The translations under genes and the position numbers were made by a program. The notes beneath the pieces are model-generated. The model searched no databases. It had not been told where the DNA came from and saw only the letters and a list, made by a program, of their open reading frames with translations. Below, piece by piece: positions 46,686 through 58,699 of a stretch of 64,000 nucleotides of DNA. Within the stretch, counting starts at the first letter, position 1; every line of letters starts with the position of its first letter. This stretch comes from Panulirus ornatus (taxonomy: Eukaryota > Arthropoda > Malacostraca > Decapoda > Palinuridae): the NCBI RefSeq assembly GCF_036320965.1, contig NC_092264.1:19353585-19417584 (forward strand). Reading direction: 5' to 3'.

Positions 46686-47545
46686 GTGATGACCACAGCA
46701 AAAGTCTCCACTTATCCCTGTCATTACATCCTCCCTGACATACGCCATTCTACACATTCTTCCTCTGTTTCTCTACCTCTAGTATTCCTCCACCCTTTTT
46801 GCCCATGTCACAGGTTGTCTTCCATTCATACCAACCACGTTAATTGTACTGTCATACACACTCCTTGTAAATTCCCAGTGTTGCATTCTTTCCTCATGAC
46901 CAAATCACCTCAAAGTATTACGTTTCACCCATTCTAGCAATCCACAATTCACTCCCTTTGCATTCTTTGCCATACAACATCTCTTATACACCCTTTCATT
47001 TCTTTCTTCATTCCATCTAGTCACACCACATACTCTCAAATAGCTCTTTTCCACAGCCTGGATTCTTACCCTCTGTGCCTCGTTCTACATCCATGTTTCA
47101 GCTGCATAAGTCAGGGTTGGGAAGACTGTGCTGTCCCTTAATCCTCTCCTCTTTTCCATACCTCTACCCTTCATTATTCTATTAAAGGACCTATTGTCTC
47201 CTCTACCCTGTACTACTCTCTCCCTTATCTCTCCTTCCATATCACCACATTTACCCAAGACAGCTCCCTGATATTTAAATTCCCTCACTTTTTCCAGTTC
47301 TTCCCTCCTCCCATATCCACAGCACAATTTAGTGCACTTTCTTGTTTCACTCTATATGGTTTTACAAAATTTATTCTTTCCTTCCGTTTCCTTTCAAATA
47401 CCATTACTTGCATTTACCTTTAATCACACGCTTACATCATAAAACACACTTACAACCCTCTGCAACTCCTCTTCACTCTCCACAAACAACACCGTATCAT
47501 CTGCAAACAGGCTTACCCCTAGCCACCATACCTCACTGCTACTGG
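46686..47545 (-). pseudogene. Second RTE-like LINE family, reverse-transcriptase C-terminal fragment
   Basis: The minus strand reads SLFADDTVLFVESEEELQRV near 47500 (FADD box), then LEKVREFKYQGAVLGKCGDM, IRERVVQGRG, SFNRIMKGRGMEKRRGLRDS and TLTYAAETWM near 47100, continuing with frameshifts to about 46690. The pattern is distinct from the main RTE family of this window. It ends abruptly at 47540, where a + strand RTE copy begins. Confidence 0.78.
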
Positions 47546-50170
47546 GTGATTTGAATGCGAAGGTGAAAAATGTAGCAGTAGAGGGTATAATTGGTGTACA
47601 TAGGGTATTCAGTGTTGTGAATGGAAATGGTGAAGAGCTTGTGGATTTATGTGCTGAAAAAAAATTGGTGATTGGGAATACTTGTTTTAAAAGGGAGACA
47701 TACATAAGTATGCATATGTGAGAAGGAGAGATGGTCAAAGGGCATTATTGGAGTACGTGTTAATTGATAGTTGTGTAAAAGAGAGACTTTTGGATGTTAA
47801 TGTGCTGAGAATGGCAGCTAGTGGGATGTCTGATCACTATCTTGTGGAGGGAAAGATTAAGATTTGTAGAGGTTCTCAAAAGAATATGAGAGAATGTCGG
47901 GGAGAAGAGAGTGGTGAGATTAAGGAAGTATGGAAAGGAGAATTGTGTGTAAGAAATACCTGGAGATACTGAGTTTAAAATGGCAAAAGGTCTTAGCAAA
48001 TGACATGAGGGGAGTACGTGAGGAATGCGATGTATTTAGGAAAGCAATGATGGCATGTGCAAGAGTTGCATGTAGCATGAGAAAGGTAGATGTTCGGATT
48101 AAAAAGGTAGTGAGTGGTAGGATGGAGATGTAGTCGTTAGAGAAAGAGAAAAGACAGGCGTTTGGAAGGTACTTCCTTGGAAGGACTGCAAATGACTGGG
48201 AGATGTACTGAAGAAGGTGGGAGGAGGTCAAGGGGAAGGTGCAAAAGTTGAAAAAGAGGGCAAATGGAGAATTGAGGTGAGAGAGCATCATTTAATTTTA
48301 GGGAAGAGAAAAAGATGTTTTGAAAGGAAGCAAATAATGTACGAAAGACAAGAGAACAAATTGGAACATCGATGAAGGGGGCAAGAGGGGAAGGGATATC
48401 AGGCAGTGATGGTGTGAGATGTGGAGGGAGAGTATTTTGAAGGATTGTTCAATGTGTTTGGTGCGAGTGGCTGATGTAGGATTTTGGTTGGGGTGGTGTG
48501 TAAAGTGAGAGAGTCAGGGAGGGGGGTTTGATGAAAAGAGAAGAGGTGGTAAAAGCCTTGCGGAAGATGAAATCCAGCAACACGGCAAGAGTGGATGATG
48601 TTGCAGTAAGATTAATTAAAGAAGGAGGTGAATGTGTTATTGATTAGATGGTAATGACATTCATTGTATATATGGATCACTGTGAAGTGTCTGAAGATTG
48701 GCGGACTGCATTTATAGTGCCATTGTACAAAGTCAAAGGGGATGAAGGTGAGTGTTCAAACTACAGAGGCATACGTTTGTTGAGTATACCTGGTAAATTA
48801 TATGGGAGAGTGTTGATTGGAAGGATGAAGGCATGAACAGAACATCAGACTGGGGAGGAGCAGTGTGGTTTCATAAGTGTACAGGATGTGTAGGTCAGGT
48901 GTTTGCATTGAAGAATGTGTGTGAGAAATACTTAGAAAAACAGATGCATTTGTATGTGGCATTTATGAATCTGAAGAAGGCATATGATAGGGTTGATAGA
49001 GATGCTTTGTGGAGAAGTTTTTATCAAGGGTGTAAGGCATGTGTACGATTATGAAGAGAGGAGAGTGACTGGTTCCCATTGAAGGTCGGTCTGCGGCAGT
49101 GGTGTGTGATGTCGCTATAATTGTTTAATTTGTTTATGGATTGAGTGGTTAGGAAGTTAAATGCAAGAGTTTTAGAGAGAGGAGTGAATATGCAGTCTGC
49201 TGGGGTTGAGAGGGCCTGGGAAGTGAGTCAGTTGTTCTTTGCCGATGATACAGCTGGTGGCTAATTCGAGTGAAAAACTGCAGAAGTTGGTAACTCAGTT
49301 TGGAAAAGTGTGTGAATTGAGAAAGTTGAGACTGAATGTGAATAAGAGCAAGGTTATTAGGTCCAGCAGGGTTAAGGGACAGGTTAGTTGGGATATTAAG
49401 TCTGAATGATAAGAATTGGAGGAAAAGTGCTTTGCATCCCTGGGAGTGGACTTAACAGCGAGTGGAACTATGTAAGCGGACGTGAGTCACAGGTTAGGGG
49501 AGGGGGCGAAGGTTTTGGGAGGGATGAAGAATAAGTGGAATGAGAGAACGTTATCTTGGAGAGCAAAAATGGGTGTTTCAACAATTAGTAGTTCCAACAA
49601 TATTATATGGTTCCGAGGCATGGGCTATGAATAGGGTTGTCTGGAGGGTGGATGTTGGAAATGAAATGTTTGAGGACAATATGCAGTGTGAAGTGGTTTG
49701 ATCGAGTAAGTAATGAAAGGGTAAGAGAGATGTGTGGAAATAAAAAGAGTGTGGTTGAGAGAGCAGAAGAGGGTGTATTGAAATGATTCAGACATATGGA
49801 AAGAATGAGTGAAGAAAGATTGACAAAGAGGATATATATGTCAGAAGTAGAGGGAACAAAAGGAAGAGGGTGACCAAATTGGAGATGGAAGGAATAGAGT
49901 GAGTTGGAATTATGTGATATACTAGGGTTGACGTGCTATTAATAGACTGAACCAGGGTATGTGAAACGACTGAGGTAAACCATGGAAAGATCTGTGGAGC
50001 CAGATGTGGATAGGGAGCTGTGGTTTCAATGCATTACACATGACATCTTGGGAATGAGTGAGAGCGGATGTGGCCTTTTTTTAGTCTGTTTTCCTGGTGC
50101 TACCTTGTTGAAGCAGGGTGTGGCAATGCTGTTTCATTTGGTGGGGTGGCGCTGGGAATGGATGAAGGTG
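47541..50170 (+). pseudogene. RTE LINE copy D, old, many frameshifts
   Basis: Begins within the endonuclease (GDLNAKVKNVAVEGIIGVHR-like, 47547) and continues GMSDHYLVEGKIKI (47826), EDWRTAFIVPLYKVKGD (48690), GIRLLSIPGKLYGRVL (48775), YVAFMNLKKAYDRVDRD (48955), FADDTA near 49240 with a frameshift, [15 protein letters not shown] near 49730, to the end of the coding part near 49930. The 3' UTR reaches about 50170. Frequent indels and stops show considerable age. Confidence 0.88.
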
Positions 50171-50310
50171 AGCAGGTATAAATATGTACATGTGTGTATA
50201 TGCATATGTATGTGCATGTATATGTATGTATTTGTAATTGTATGTTGATATGTATATGTGTAAGATGTATTTGTACGTGTATGTACGTGTATGTATATTT
50301 ATTTATTTAT
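50171..50310. repeat. TA/TG-rich low-complexity sequence
   Basis: Degenerate tatgtatatg runs and a tttat repeat between two oppositely oriented RTE copies. Confidence 0.85.
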
Positions 50311-52437
50311 TTATTTTGCTTTGTCGCTGTCTCCTGCATTTGCGAGGTAGCGCAAGGAAACAGACGAAAGAAATGGCCCTACCCACCCCCATACACATGT
50401 ATATACATACACGTCCACACACGCAAATATACATACCCATACATCTCAATGTACACATATATATACACACACAGACACATACATATATACACATGCACAC
50501 ATTTCACACTGTCTGCCTTTATTCATTCCCATCGCCACCTCACCACACATGGAATAAGATCCCCTCCCCCCTCATGTGTGCGAGGTAGTGCTAGGAAAAG
50601 ACAACAAAGGCCCCGTTCATTCACACTCAGTCTCTAGCTGCCATGCATTAATGCCCGAAACCACAGCTCCCTTTCCACATCCAGGCCCCACAGAACTTTC
50701 CATGGTTTACCCCAGATGCTTCACATGCCCTGATTCACTCCATTGACAGCACATCGACCCCGGTATACCACATCGATCCAATTCACTCTATTCCTTGCCC
50801 GCCTTTCACCCTCCTGAATATTCAGGCCCCGATCACTCAAAATCTTTTTCACTCCATCTTTCCACCTCCAATTTGGTCGCCCACTTCTCCTCGTTCCCTC
50901 CACCTCCGACACATATATCCTCTTGGTCAATCTTTCCTCACTCATTCTCTCCATGTGACCAAACCATTTTAATACACCCTCTTCTGCTCTCTCAGCCATG
51001 CTCTTTTTATTACCACACATCTCTCTTACCCTTTCATTACTTACTCGATCAAACCACCTCACACCACATATTGTCCTCAAACATCTCATTTCCAACACAT
51101 CCACCTTCTTCCGTTCAACCCTATCTATAGCCCACGCCTCGCAACCATATAACATTGTTGGAACCACTATTTCTTCAAACATACCCATTTTTGCTTTCCA
51201 AGATAATGTTCTCGCCTTCCACACATTTTTCAATGCTCCCAGAACTTTCGCCCCCTACCCCACCCTGTGACTCACTTTCACTTCCATGGTTCCATCCACT
51301 GCCAAATCCACTCCCAGATATCTAAAACTCTTCATTTGATCCAGTTTTCCTCCATTCAAACTTACCTCCCAGTTGACTTGACCCTCAACCTTACTATACC
51401 TAATAACCTTGCTCTTATTCACATTTACTCTCGGCTTTCTTCTTTCACACACTTTACCAATCTCAGTCACCAGCTTCTGCAGTTTCTCACCCGAATCATC
51501 CACCAGCACTGTATCATCAGCGAACAACAACTGACTCACTTCCCAAGCTCTCTCATCCACAACAGACTGCATACTTGCCCCTCTTTCCAAAACTCTTGCA
51601 TTCACCTCCCTAAAATCCCATCCATAAACAAATTAAACCACCATGGAGACATCACACACCACTGCCGTAAACCAACATTCACTGGGAACCAATCACTTTC
51701 CTCTCTGTCTACTCGTACAACTGTCTTACATCCTCGATAAAAACTTTTCATTGCTTCTAGCAACTTGCCTCCCTCCCCATGTACTCTTAATACCTTCCAT
51801 AGAGCATCTCTATCAACTTTTATCATATGCCTTCTCCAGATTCATAAATGCTACATACAAATCCATCTGTTTTTCTAAGTATTTCTCACATACATTTTTC
51901 AAAGCAAACACCTGATCCACACATCCTCTACCACTTCTGAAACCACACTGCTCTTTCCCAATCTGATGCTCTGTACATGCCTTCACCCTCTCAATCAATA
52001 CACTCCCATATAATTTCCCAGGAATACTCAACAAACTTATACCTCTGTAATTTGAACACTCACCTTTATCCCTTTTGCTTTTGTACAATGGCACTATGCA
52101 TGCATTCTGCCAATCCTCAGGTACTTCACCATGAGCCATGCATACGTTGAATATCTTCACCAACCAGTCAACAACACAGTCACCCCCCTTTTTTAGAAAA
52201 TTCCACTGCTATACTATCCAAACCCGTCGCCTTGCCAGCTTTCCTCTTCCGCAAAGCTTTCACTACCTCTTCTCTGTTCACCAAACCATTCTCCCTGACC
52301 CTCTGAATTCGCACACCACCCCGACCAAAACACTCTCTATGTGCCACTCTATCATCAAACACATTCAACAAACCTTCAAAATACTCACTCCATCCCCTTC
52401 TCACTTCATCACTACTTGTTATTACCTCCCTATACAC
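50311..52437 (-). pseudogene. RTE LINE copy F, antisense, long 3' UTR
   Basis: On the minus strand from 52437: EVITSSDEVRRGWSEYFEGL, KATGLDSIAVEFSKKGG, VPEDWQNACIVPLYKSKRDK (about 52090), FRSGRGCVDQ, YVAFMNLEKAYDKS then a frameshift, VGLRQWCVMSPWWFN (G to W), FADDTVLVDDS (51500), [19 protein letters not shown] and the C-terminus at 50721. The 3' UTR (50311-50720) is longer than in copies B and C and holds two ctacctcgc-type motifs (complement at about 50340 and 50580), so the short UTR of B and C looks like an internal deletion. Ends in taaataaataaata. Confidence 0.9.
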
Positions 52438-52439
52438 CC

Positions 52440-52505
52440 TAGCCTATTCCAGGTACCCATTTCATCAACCAGTCCCCAGGAGTGGATGAACATCTGGATG
52501 GACCA
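52440..52505 (-). mobile_element. tRNA-derived SINE fragment, body only
   Basis: caggtacccatttcatcaac and cagtccccag match the body of the SINE at 44160-44220. The promoter boxes are absent. Confidence 0.6.
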
Positions 52506-54424
52506 TGGACCAATTACATGATAACAGAATTTTTATAGGAAAAAAAACATATAAAGGACCCCATCTTGATGGTAACCTTTTTGGTGGATCTATGGCAAGT
52601 AACAATGCTTCGTTGCTAACCTGTGTTTCTCTGAGGTTCGATGTTGGGCAGTTTCATAGCTGTCATAACGGTTAACTGAAATCATTTGCCAATTTATCTC
52701 TCTACTGTAGGGAAGCCTTTTCCTGACATTGTATTATGGGATTTGATAGATTATGAATGTACAAATTTGTTTCTTGAAGTGTTTTCACTTTCTTAATTTT
52801 CCTTAGCTTTTATGTATTAAGTTCTGTAAACTTCATCAGCCTCATTTCAGGAGTGTATATCAGAGCTCTGGCTTATGGAATTTACATGTACATATTCTAA
52901 GCCTTTGCATAGTCTGGAGGAGCACTTATGATTATACCTGTAATTTTTGTTTATCTTCTCAAACCCATCACAGTTGGTTTGGAACCCCTTCTAAATGTTC
53001 GTAGAGGATTCAGGTTCTAGATTTAGAAATTCTGTGTTTTGAATTCTTTTCTAGCCTTGTAAAACATCAAGGCTAGTGATTCTGCAAGAGTGGCCTATGG
53101 TAACTCCCTTTGATAAGTTTATAAGGTTCATGTCTTAGTATTTACTGACGAAGTGTTCTTCAATCTGTTCATCTCTCTTTCACAACCTGTAAGGGTTCTC
53201 GTAAGTTCCAGTTTTCTTGCAGACTGAGAATATTCTCTCTGACCAAATAGCATTTCACCAGTTCACAATGAAACTTTCTTCTTGATAGCCCTTTGAAAAG
53301 AAAAGAGTTTGCAAACTATATTGCAGTGTCTCATAGCCAATGAAAAATTGATGAATCACTTTGATCATTAGAGATTCTAAAGGGAACATCTTTTAGTATC
53401 TAGGTATCTTAAAACCTTTCTCATTATAAAACATGACAGCTTTTTTCATTGGAGGTTCCAGTCTCAGACAAAAGTCCACACCAAAGTTGGGCCTTAATTG
53501 AAACATACAGAGGTTAATGAAAAGGAAAAAGAAGAGACTAGGAAAAGTTTTGCAGATTTTGGAGGAAGTGAAAAACCTGCTTGCTAAAATGTACCAGTTC
53601 ATTGTTTTTAGAAAAGACATGAGAGGGTAGAGAATTCCAAGGCTTTGAGGTGTAGGGAAAGAAACATTATGAAAACAGCCTGCCTTTCAGTAGCCAACAT
53701 CCACACAGTAATAATGTGATACAACAGCTTACCAAGTATTGTATGGTCTAGCTAGTGGTGGTAGCACACAAGCAGCCAGTTCTAGAGAGCAAAAGCTAAA
53801 GTAATAGCTATAAAAGAGGGGTAGTGAACCACATTACCATTTTGCCTGTGTGAAGTACTCCAATCTAGTTGTTCCGGGTATATTTGTCACTCTTCTGCAA
53901 GCAATGATGGTTATCAAAGTCCCAATTTTCTTGCAGTCACAGAAGTTTCTCCCTTACCTTGTAGTATCACCAGTTCATCATGAAGCCTCCTGATAACCCC
54001 TGGTTATAAGAGAATTAATGAGTCTATGCAGTGCCCAGACTTTAGAGGAGCTCCTTATGGCCAGAGAAAATCTGATGAATCACTTTGATCATTAGAGATT
54101 CTGAAGAGGATATCTTGTAGTTTCCAAGAATCTTAAAGCCTTTCTTACCAGGTAGTATGACTCCCTGGACTAGTCTCATTTTTGTGTACCTATTTTTTAT
54201 TTGTCATAGGCCATGAGTTTGGGAAGGTACCATTCACTGTTGGCCTTTTGGAGAAACTTTCTCTTGGAGGAGTGTCTTAAAGTGGTCTTTGTTATACCTA
54301 TAACATGTCTATCAGTGATACCTCACTCTAGGAGTTGAAGGTTGATCTGATTTGGCCTTGGGCTGCCACCATCAAGGTAGGACCCTAGTGTGCAAAGATG
54401 ACTCTTTAGGTAGTTTTTTCTATA
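52506..54424. other. Intron 3 sequence with two copies of an unclassified repeat
   Basis: About 290 bp at 53155-53440 is repeated, diverged, at 53870-54160. The best-conserved piece is tgatgaatcactttgatcat followed by tagagattct; other shared blocks are agttttcttgcagnc and cttaaarcctttct. No coding motif or known family recognised. The rest shows nothing I can name. Confidence 0.6.
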
Positions 54425-55628
54425 CAGGTTGAGTATCCCTTATTCAATATGCATGGGACCAGAAGTGTTTCAGATTTTGGATATTTTCGGATTTTGAAAT
54501 ATTTGCATATACAGAACAAGATATGTGGAAAATAGGATGGTATGGAAACATACCTCAACGTTTCAACTGTTCACCAGTCTTCCTCAGGAGATATCGATTC
54601 TAGCATTCGGTGGGATTGTTCCCCTGCAAATGATGGTCACCTGGTCGGAGGCCTTGGTGTGTTGCTCCCTGATTGTATCACTTCTCCTGCTGCCTCCACT
54701 GCACTGCCTGGCGTGACCAGTAGATGAACCCAAGCCTTGTGTTAACGTTGTTCTTAATCCCTTTCTTAAGGTAAACTTTCACACTATGATTAAATGGTTT
54801 GTCACTTGCCTGTAGTTGCCTTTGCATCAATGCTTTAGTGATAGTGTGAGAGCTTACCTAGAGGAAGGGATTAAGAACAATGTTAACACAAAGTCTGGGT
54901 TCATCTGCTGGTCATGACACATCAAGCAGCGGAGATAGCTGTGAACGGGTGGAGGCAACAGGAAAAGTTATACAATCACAGAATGTCACGCCAAGGCATT
55001 CAATCGGGGACCATCACTTGCTGGGGAATATGGTCCCACCAAATGCTGGAATCAGTATTGTTGAGGTATGTCTTGGCTCTAACCCATTTGTTTCCATACC
55101 ATTCTGTTTCCCACATTTGTCATGATAGATAGTTGATAATGAGATATCTTGGAGATGGGACCCTAGTCTAAACAAAAAATCCATTTATGTTTCATATACA
55201 ACTTATACACATATCCTGAAGGTAATGTATACAATATTTTTAATTTTGCACATGAAAAAAGTTTGAGTAACACCGAACCATCAGAAAACTAAGGTGTCAC
55301 AACGTCAGCCTCCCATGTGAACAACCTGTGGTTGTTTGGCATCACCTTCATTCTTGACTGAATTTTAATGCTACTGATAAGCAATAATTTTCTTACCCTT
55401 ATTCATAGAGAGCAGAAAATAAGCAAAAAACAGAGTGAGCAATGCATGAAGGTCTGGTGGTGACGATGGTTTGTAACAAACTGGCGTCAACAGAGCAACA
55501 GAGCCCAGCATAGGCAAGTGAGGTCAGGTGTGGAATTTTCCTCTTGCAATATCATGTTGCCACTCAAAAAGTTTCGGATTTTGGATCATTTCGGATTTCA
55601 GATTTATGAAGAAGGGATGCTCAACCTG
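54425..55628. mobile_element. Tigger/pogo-like DNA transposon, non-autonomous
   Basis: The ends are inverted repeats of about 21 bp with two differences: caggttgagtatcccttatt at 54425 and the complement of gatgctcaacctg ending at 55628. They are flanked by TA on each side (54423-54424 and 55629-55630), the target of Tc1/mariner-pogo elements. Internal text (cgaaccatcagaaaactaag, ctgtggttgtttggcatcac) resembles, from memory, the mammalian MER44/Tigger7 group. No transposase frame is left. A long inverted repeat is nested at 54525-55116. Confidence 0.78.
54525..55116. repeat. Long imperfect inverted repeat (foldback) inside the Tigger-like element
   Basis: The left arm (54525-54789) and right arm (54839-55116) are reverse complements with scattered mismatches and gaps, around a loop of about 50 bases. 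Matching blocks are gtgttaacgttgttcttaat with its partner near 54865-54895, cattcggtgggattgttccc with its partner near 55025-55045, and atggtatggaaac with gtttccataccat at 55090-55102. Similar gagatat sequence on both outer sides suggests an insertion with a short target duplication. Confidence 0.85.
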
Positions 55629-56340
55629 TACTTGGTCCCTTGACAAAAGATTTTCTCTAATTCTCCCCCTCCATGTTGATATGTTTTTTGGCTTGTGGAA
55701 CCACCTAACTTTGGAGAGAAGTGCAAGTTATGTTGTATGAAAAGCTCTTTCTCTGGAACAGTGTTTTGCAAGGATCTACTTGGTCCTGTTTCCCACCCTT
55801 CCATCTCTCTTTTTTTTCTGTTTTTCTGTTTTCTAAGAACAATGAAATGCATCTCTGCTGACAACTTTAGGATGATGACATTGCTAAATGAAGGTTTTTT
55901 TTGGAGGACATATTTGAGTTGAGTCATAAAGTCACTATTTCTCAAATAGCTAACAAAGGTTGAGGGTTGTTGATAAATAGGGGGTTTAGAGTTATAAGCC
56001 CTTGAAGTCCAAGACATCTCTCTCATGGCTCACAGGACACTGACCCAAGAGAGAAAGAGTTTTTTTGTACAGTACTTTTAAACTTACATAATTAACATAC
56101 ATGTACTGTATTATGCAAAGACAAATCTTTTAACTTTGCCTTCCTGCCCCAGAAACCCTTCTGTGTAGCAGTCAGATATTATTGTACAAAATTTTTTACA
56201 ATGTAATGAGTTTATTAGTATTCTTTTATGTTTAATTTATGACAAAACATAAGGCAACACAGTACATCTTGTTCCATGTGGTGTATTATATCTGATATTT
56301 TCAGTGTTCATGTTACTATATGTAAGGAAAAGATCTAGTA
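55629..56340. other. Intron 3 sequence, no gene recognised
   Basis: A 140-codon minus frame (55604-56026) overlaps the transposon's right end; it has no recognisable domain and I consider it chance. No other feature seen. Confidence 0.5.
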
Positions 56341-56860
56341 ATGATGGCACATCATCATCACTAAGTCTAGTGGGCTCAGTCATTTGCTGACGCAGAAAAT
56401 TTTCTTATATACAGTGTTAGAACTTATGCTCGCATGACTTTCTAACTCTATGAGAGTCTAATTATACCATTCTGTTTCTTTATAACTGAAATCCCCATTG
56501 TTAGAACTTTACCATCTCTGAGGAGTGCATGTCTTGCTGTTTCCTGCACCATCATAACTGTTCTTTCTTTTTCGTTAGTTGATATTTTTTCTTGTTTACT
56601 ACAGTTAGATGGAGGATTATAAATCATCAACACCACTTCGTAAAATCTTTCCTTGTTGTTTCCAATTATGTACAGTTTGAATTAGCCATTCATCAGCATT
56701 TCCTTAAACTTAATTTTACCCTTGATTAAAGCTTTAGACCCTGCACCCATCCTTGTCTGTTTTCTCTTTCCTTCCATGGTAACATGTACCCATCTTGATA
56801 AATTAGTTTAGATATTATTTTTTTATGTAAGTTTCATATCCACTTTTTCCACTTATATCT
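56341..56860 (-). pseudogene. CR1-like LINE endonuclease fragment, antisense
   Basis: The minus strand reads GNNKERFYEVVLMIYNPPSN (56670-56610), then ERTVMMVQETARHALLRDGK and VLTMGISVIKKQNGIIR near 56480. YxPPS followed by V(L/I)xMGD is the endonuclease core of CR1/Jockey-like LINEs; here the expected GDFN is replaced by GISV. Truncated on both sides. Confidence 0.65.
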
Positions 56861-58021
56861 GATTTGTTTTGTTTAAGAGCATTAAACCTCCCTTCTGTCA
56901 CATGTGCTTCTTCTTTAGTTTATTTACTCAATCATTGTTACTTCTATGTTGTACCTTTTTGGTGACCTTGCATGAGGCAGGGCGAGAGATGACCTGTTAA
57001 CCTTTGATATCTGTGAAATTTGCTTTTGCTTTTAGTTTCTAAAGTCATCACACTATCAGTATTCTCTGGTTGCATACACCAGTTATGCTACCAATTCTCT
57101 CACTGGCTGCATACTCCAATCACACTGTCAGTACTCTCACTGTCTGCATACATCAAAAAGAGTTATGATGTATGTCAAAAATGTAGTATATAATCATTCT
57201 TTCCCTTGAAAACTTAAAAATGTGTTGAATTTATTCTTACCATACATCACTTGTAGCTTCAGTGTATGTTAGAGAATCAGCACCATTGCTTGGCCCACCA
57301 TTATTTAACATGAACTGCTCATTATTAGCATGTTTTTGCTCATCAGTTGTGATTGTGCTTTATGAAATATATTGGAAATGAAATGAGATTGTAATTAAAG
57401 GCTTTATTTTGAATGTGTTGTGTAGTATGGTTATCTGCTTAAAGGTTTTCTTGTCATTCTTTGTGAATGGTAAGTTTCAGGAACTGATTCAGTTGTACTA
57501 TAAAGATAAGAATTATAAAGTTCTCATGCATTGCCAAGCAGTTATAAGATTTTTCTTTATGTACAGTTGCTTTTGTCTTAGTACATGATATAGATACATG
57601 TATTTCTTATGTTAACATTCACTATAGATAGAAATCAGATACCAGAAGTTTACTGCAGATTTTGTTTACAGTTATCATAAGTTTGATTAATTATAGCACA
57701 TGTGAAGCAGTGTGTGCATTTCAGTGTCTTGCAATGTCATTATATGTTATATGATGTGGGCATTACTTAGAATGCTCTGCCTCTACCTTTCTGCCTAAAC
57801 TCAAAGCTTGTAGCCATTTTGATTTCCAATACTTACAGTTTGGTTATTTTATGCCTATTATACTACTATTTTAAGTTAGATTGCAGTATTCAAGTTTGTC
57901 ACTTATGGTTCATTTGGCTTTTTGCATTAGAAATAGACTTTTATTGATGTGAATTATTACTTGCCCTCTGTCAGAAGGTTTGAAGTTCCGGTACCATTGT
58001 CAAGTGTTCTCGCCTCTACAG
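56861..58021. other. Intron 3 end, no gene recognised
   Basis: AT-rich sequence with three loose copies of a ~37-bp motif (ctctcactggctgcatactc-like) at 57045-57160. It ends in a pyrimidine-containing acceptor, tgttctcgcctctacag, at 58021. Confidence 0.5.
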
Positions 58022-58057
58022 GTTCTGGCATTCCTGAGATTATCGCCCTTCTCAAAG
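58022..58057 (+). CDS. ClC-a: ClC-2 type chloride channel, candidate 36-base exon with selectivity motif
   Basis: The acceptor cctctacag/gt opens in phase 1: G from the previous exon plus GT gives Gly, then SGIPEIIALLK, leaving phase 1 at aaag/gtgctg. GSGIPE is the chloride selectivity-filter motif at the start of helix D and must directly follow APQAVG of the previous exon, as it does here. Family members normally continue SGIPEMKTILRG; IIALLK is unusually different in that block. A second in-phase donor at 58064 would add six bases. A stop follows at 58066-58068, so the exon cannot continue. It may be a normal small exon, an alternative exon, or a decayed duplicate; the correct one could lie past the window. 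Confidence 0.65.
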
Positions 58058-58699
58058 GTGCTGGTTGAGGCTGGCCGCTAGATATCTGGCCCTTCGTTAC
58101 ATCACACACTGTACACGCACTTGCTCTCCACCCAATGAATCTGCACTCTTACAACTTACACACATTTACTGTACATTATTCATTCAATTTGTGAACTCTA
58201 CACCCAGTTTTTTATAACTTACACACTCACACAAGATATATGTGTAGTACATCAAGATAGGTACTACATCCACACTATTTACGTCCACACGCTCCGACAA
58301 ATATTTTATGGCTACAAACTACTAATATGCTCTGTACTTTATCAGAATGTGCCCACATACTTGTACCACATTCCCTGCACACAGGTTATAGTCAGACTAC
58401 AGCCGCATCTTCTGCTCACACTCTTCTTCAGTACAAAATCAACATGCTTTATGCATGAAATGCATACACATCTCAACACTTAGCAATGTACTCTAAACAC
58501 TTGTACATTATATTTCACATTTTTAGATTTACACTCTAAGTCTCTCACCCACTGTTTACCCTCCAGTTGTACACATGATATAACAGTGCTCCTATGCACT
58601 CTCTTACAACACATTGCAAAACACTGCAGAAATAAGTCACATTTATGTATACTTCATTCATATATTTGAGACACTCACACATGCACACAAACATGCATG
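58058..58699. other. No feature recognised
   Basis: A/C- and T-rich sequence with many cacacttac-like words, no clear period. No gene seen. Confidence 0.5.

Noticed and set aside
55604..56026. 140-codon minus-strand gene
   Set aside because: No recognisable domain, starts in intron sequence and ends inside the Tigger-like right terminus; probably chance.
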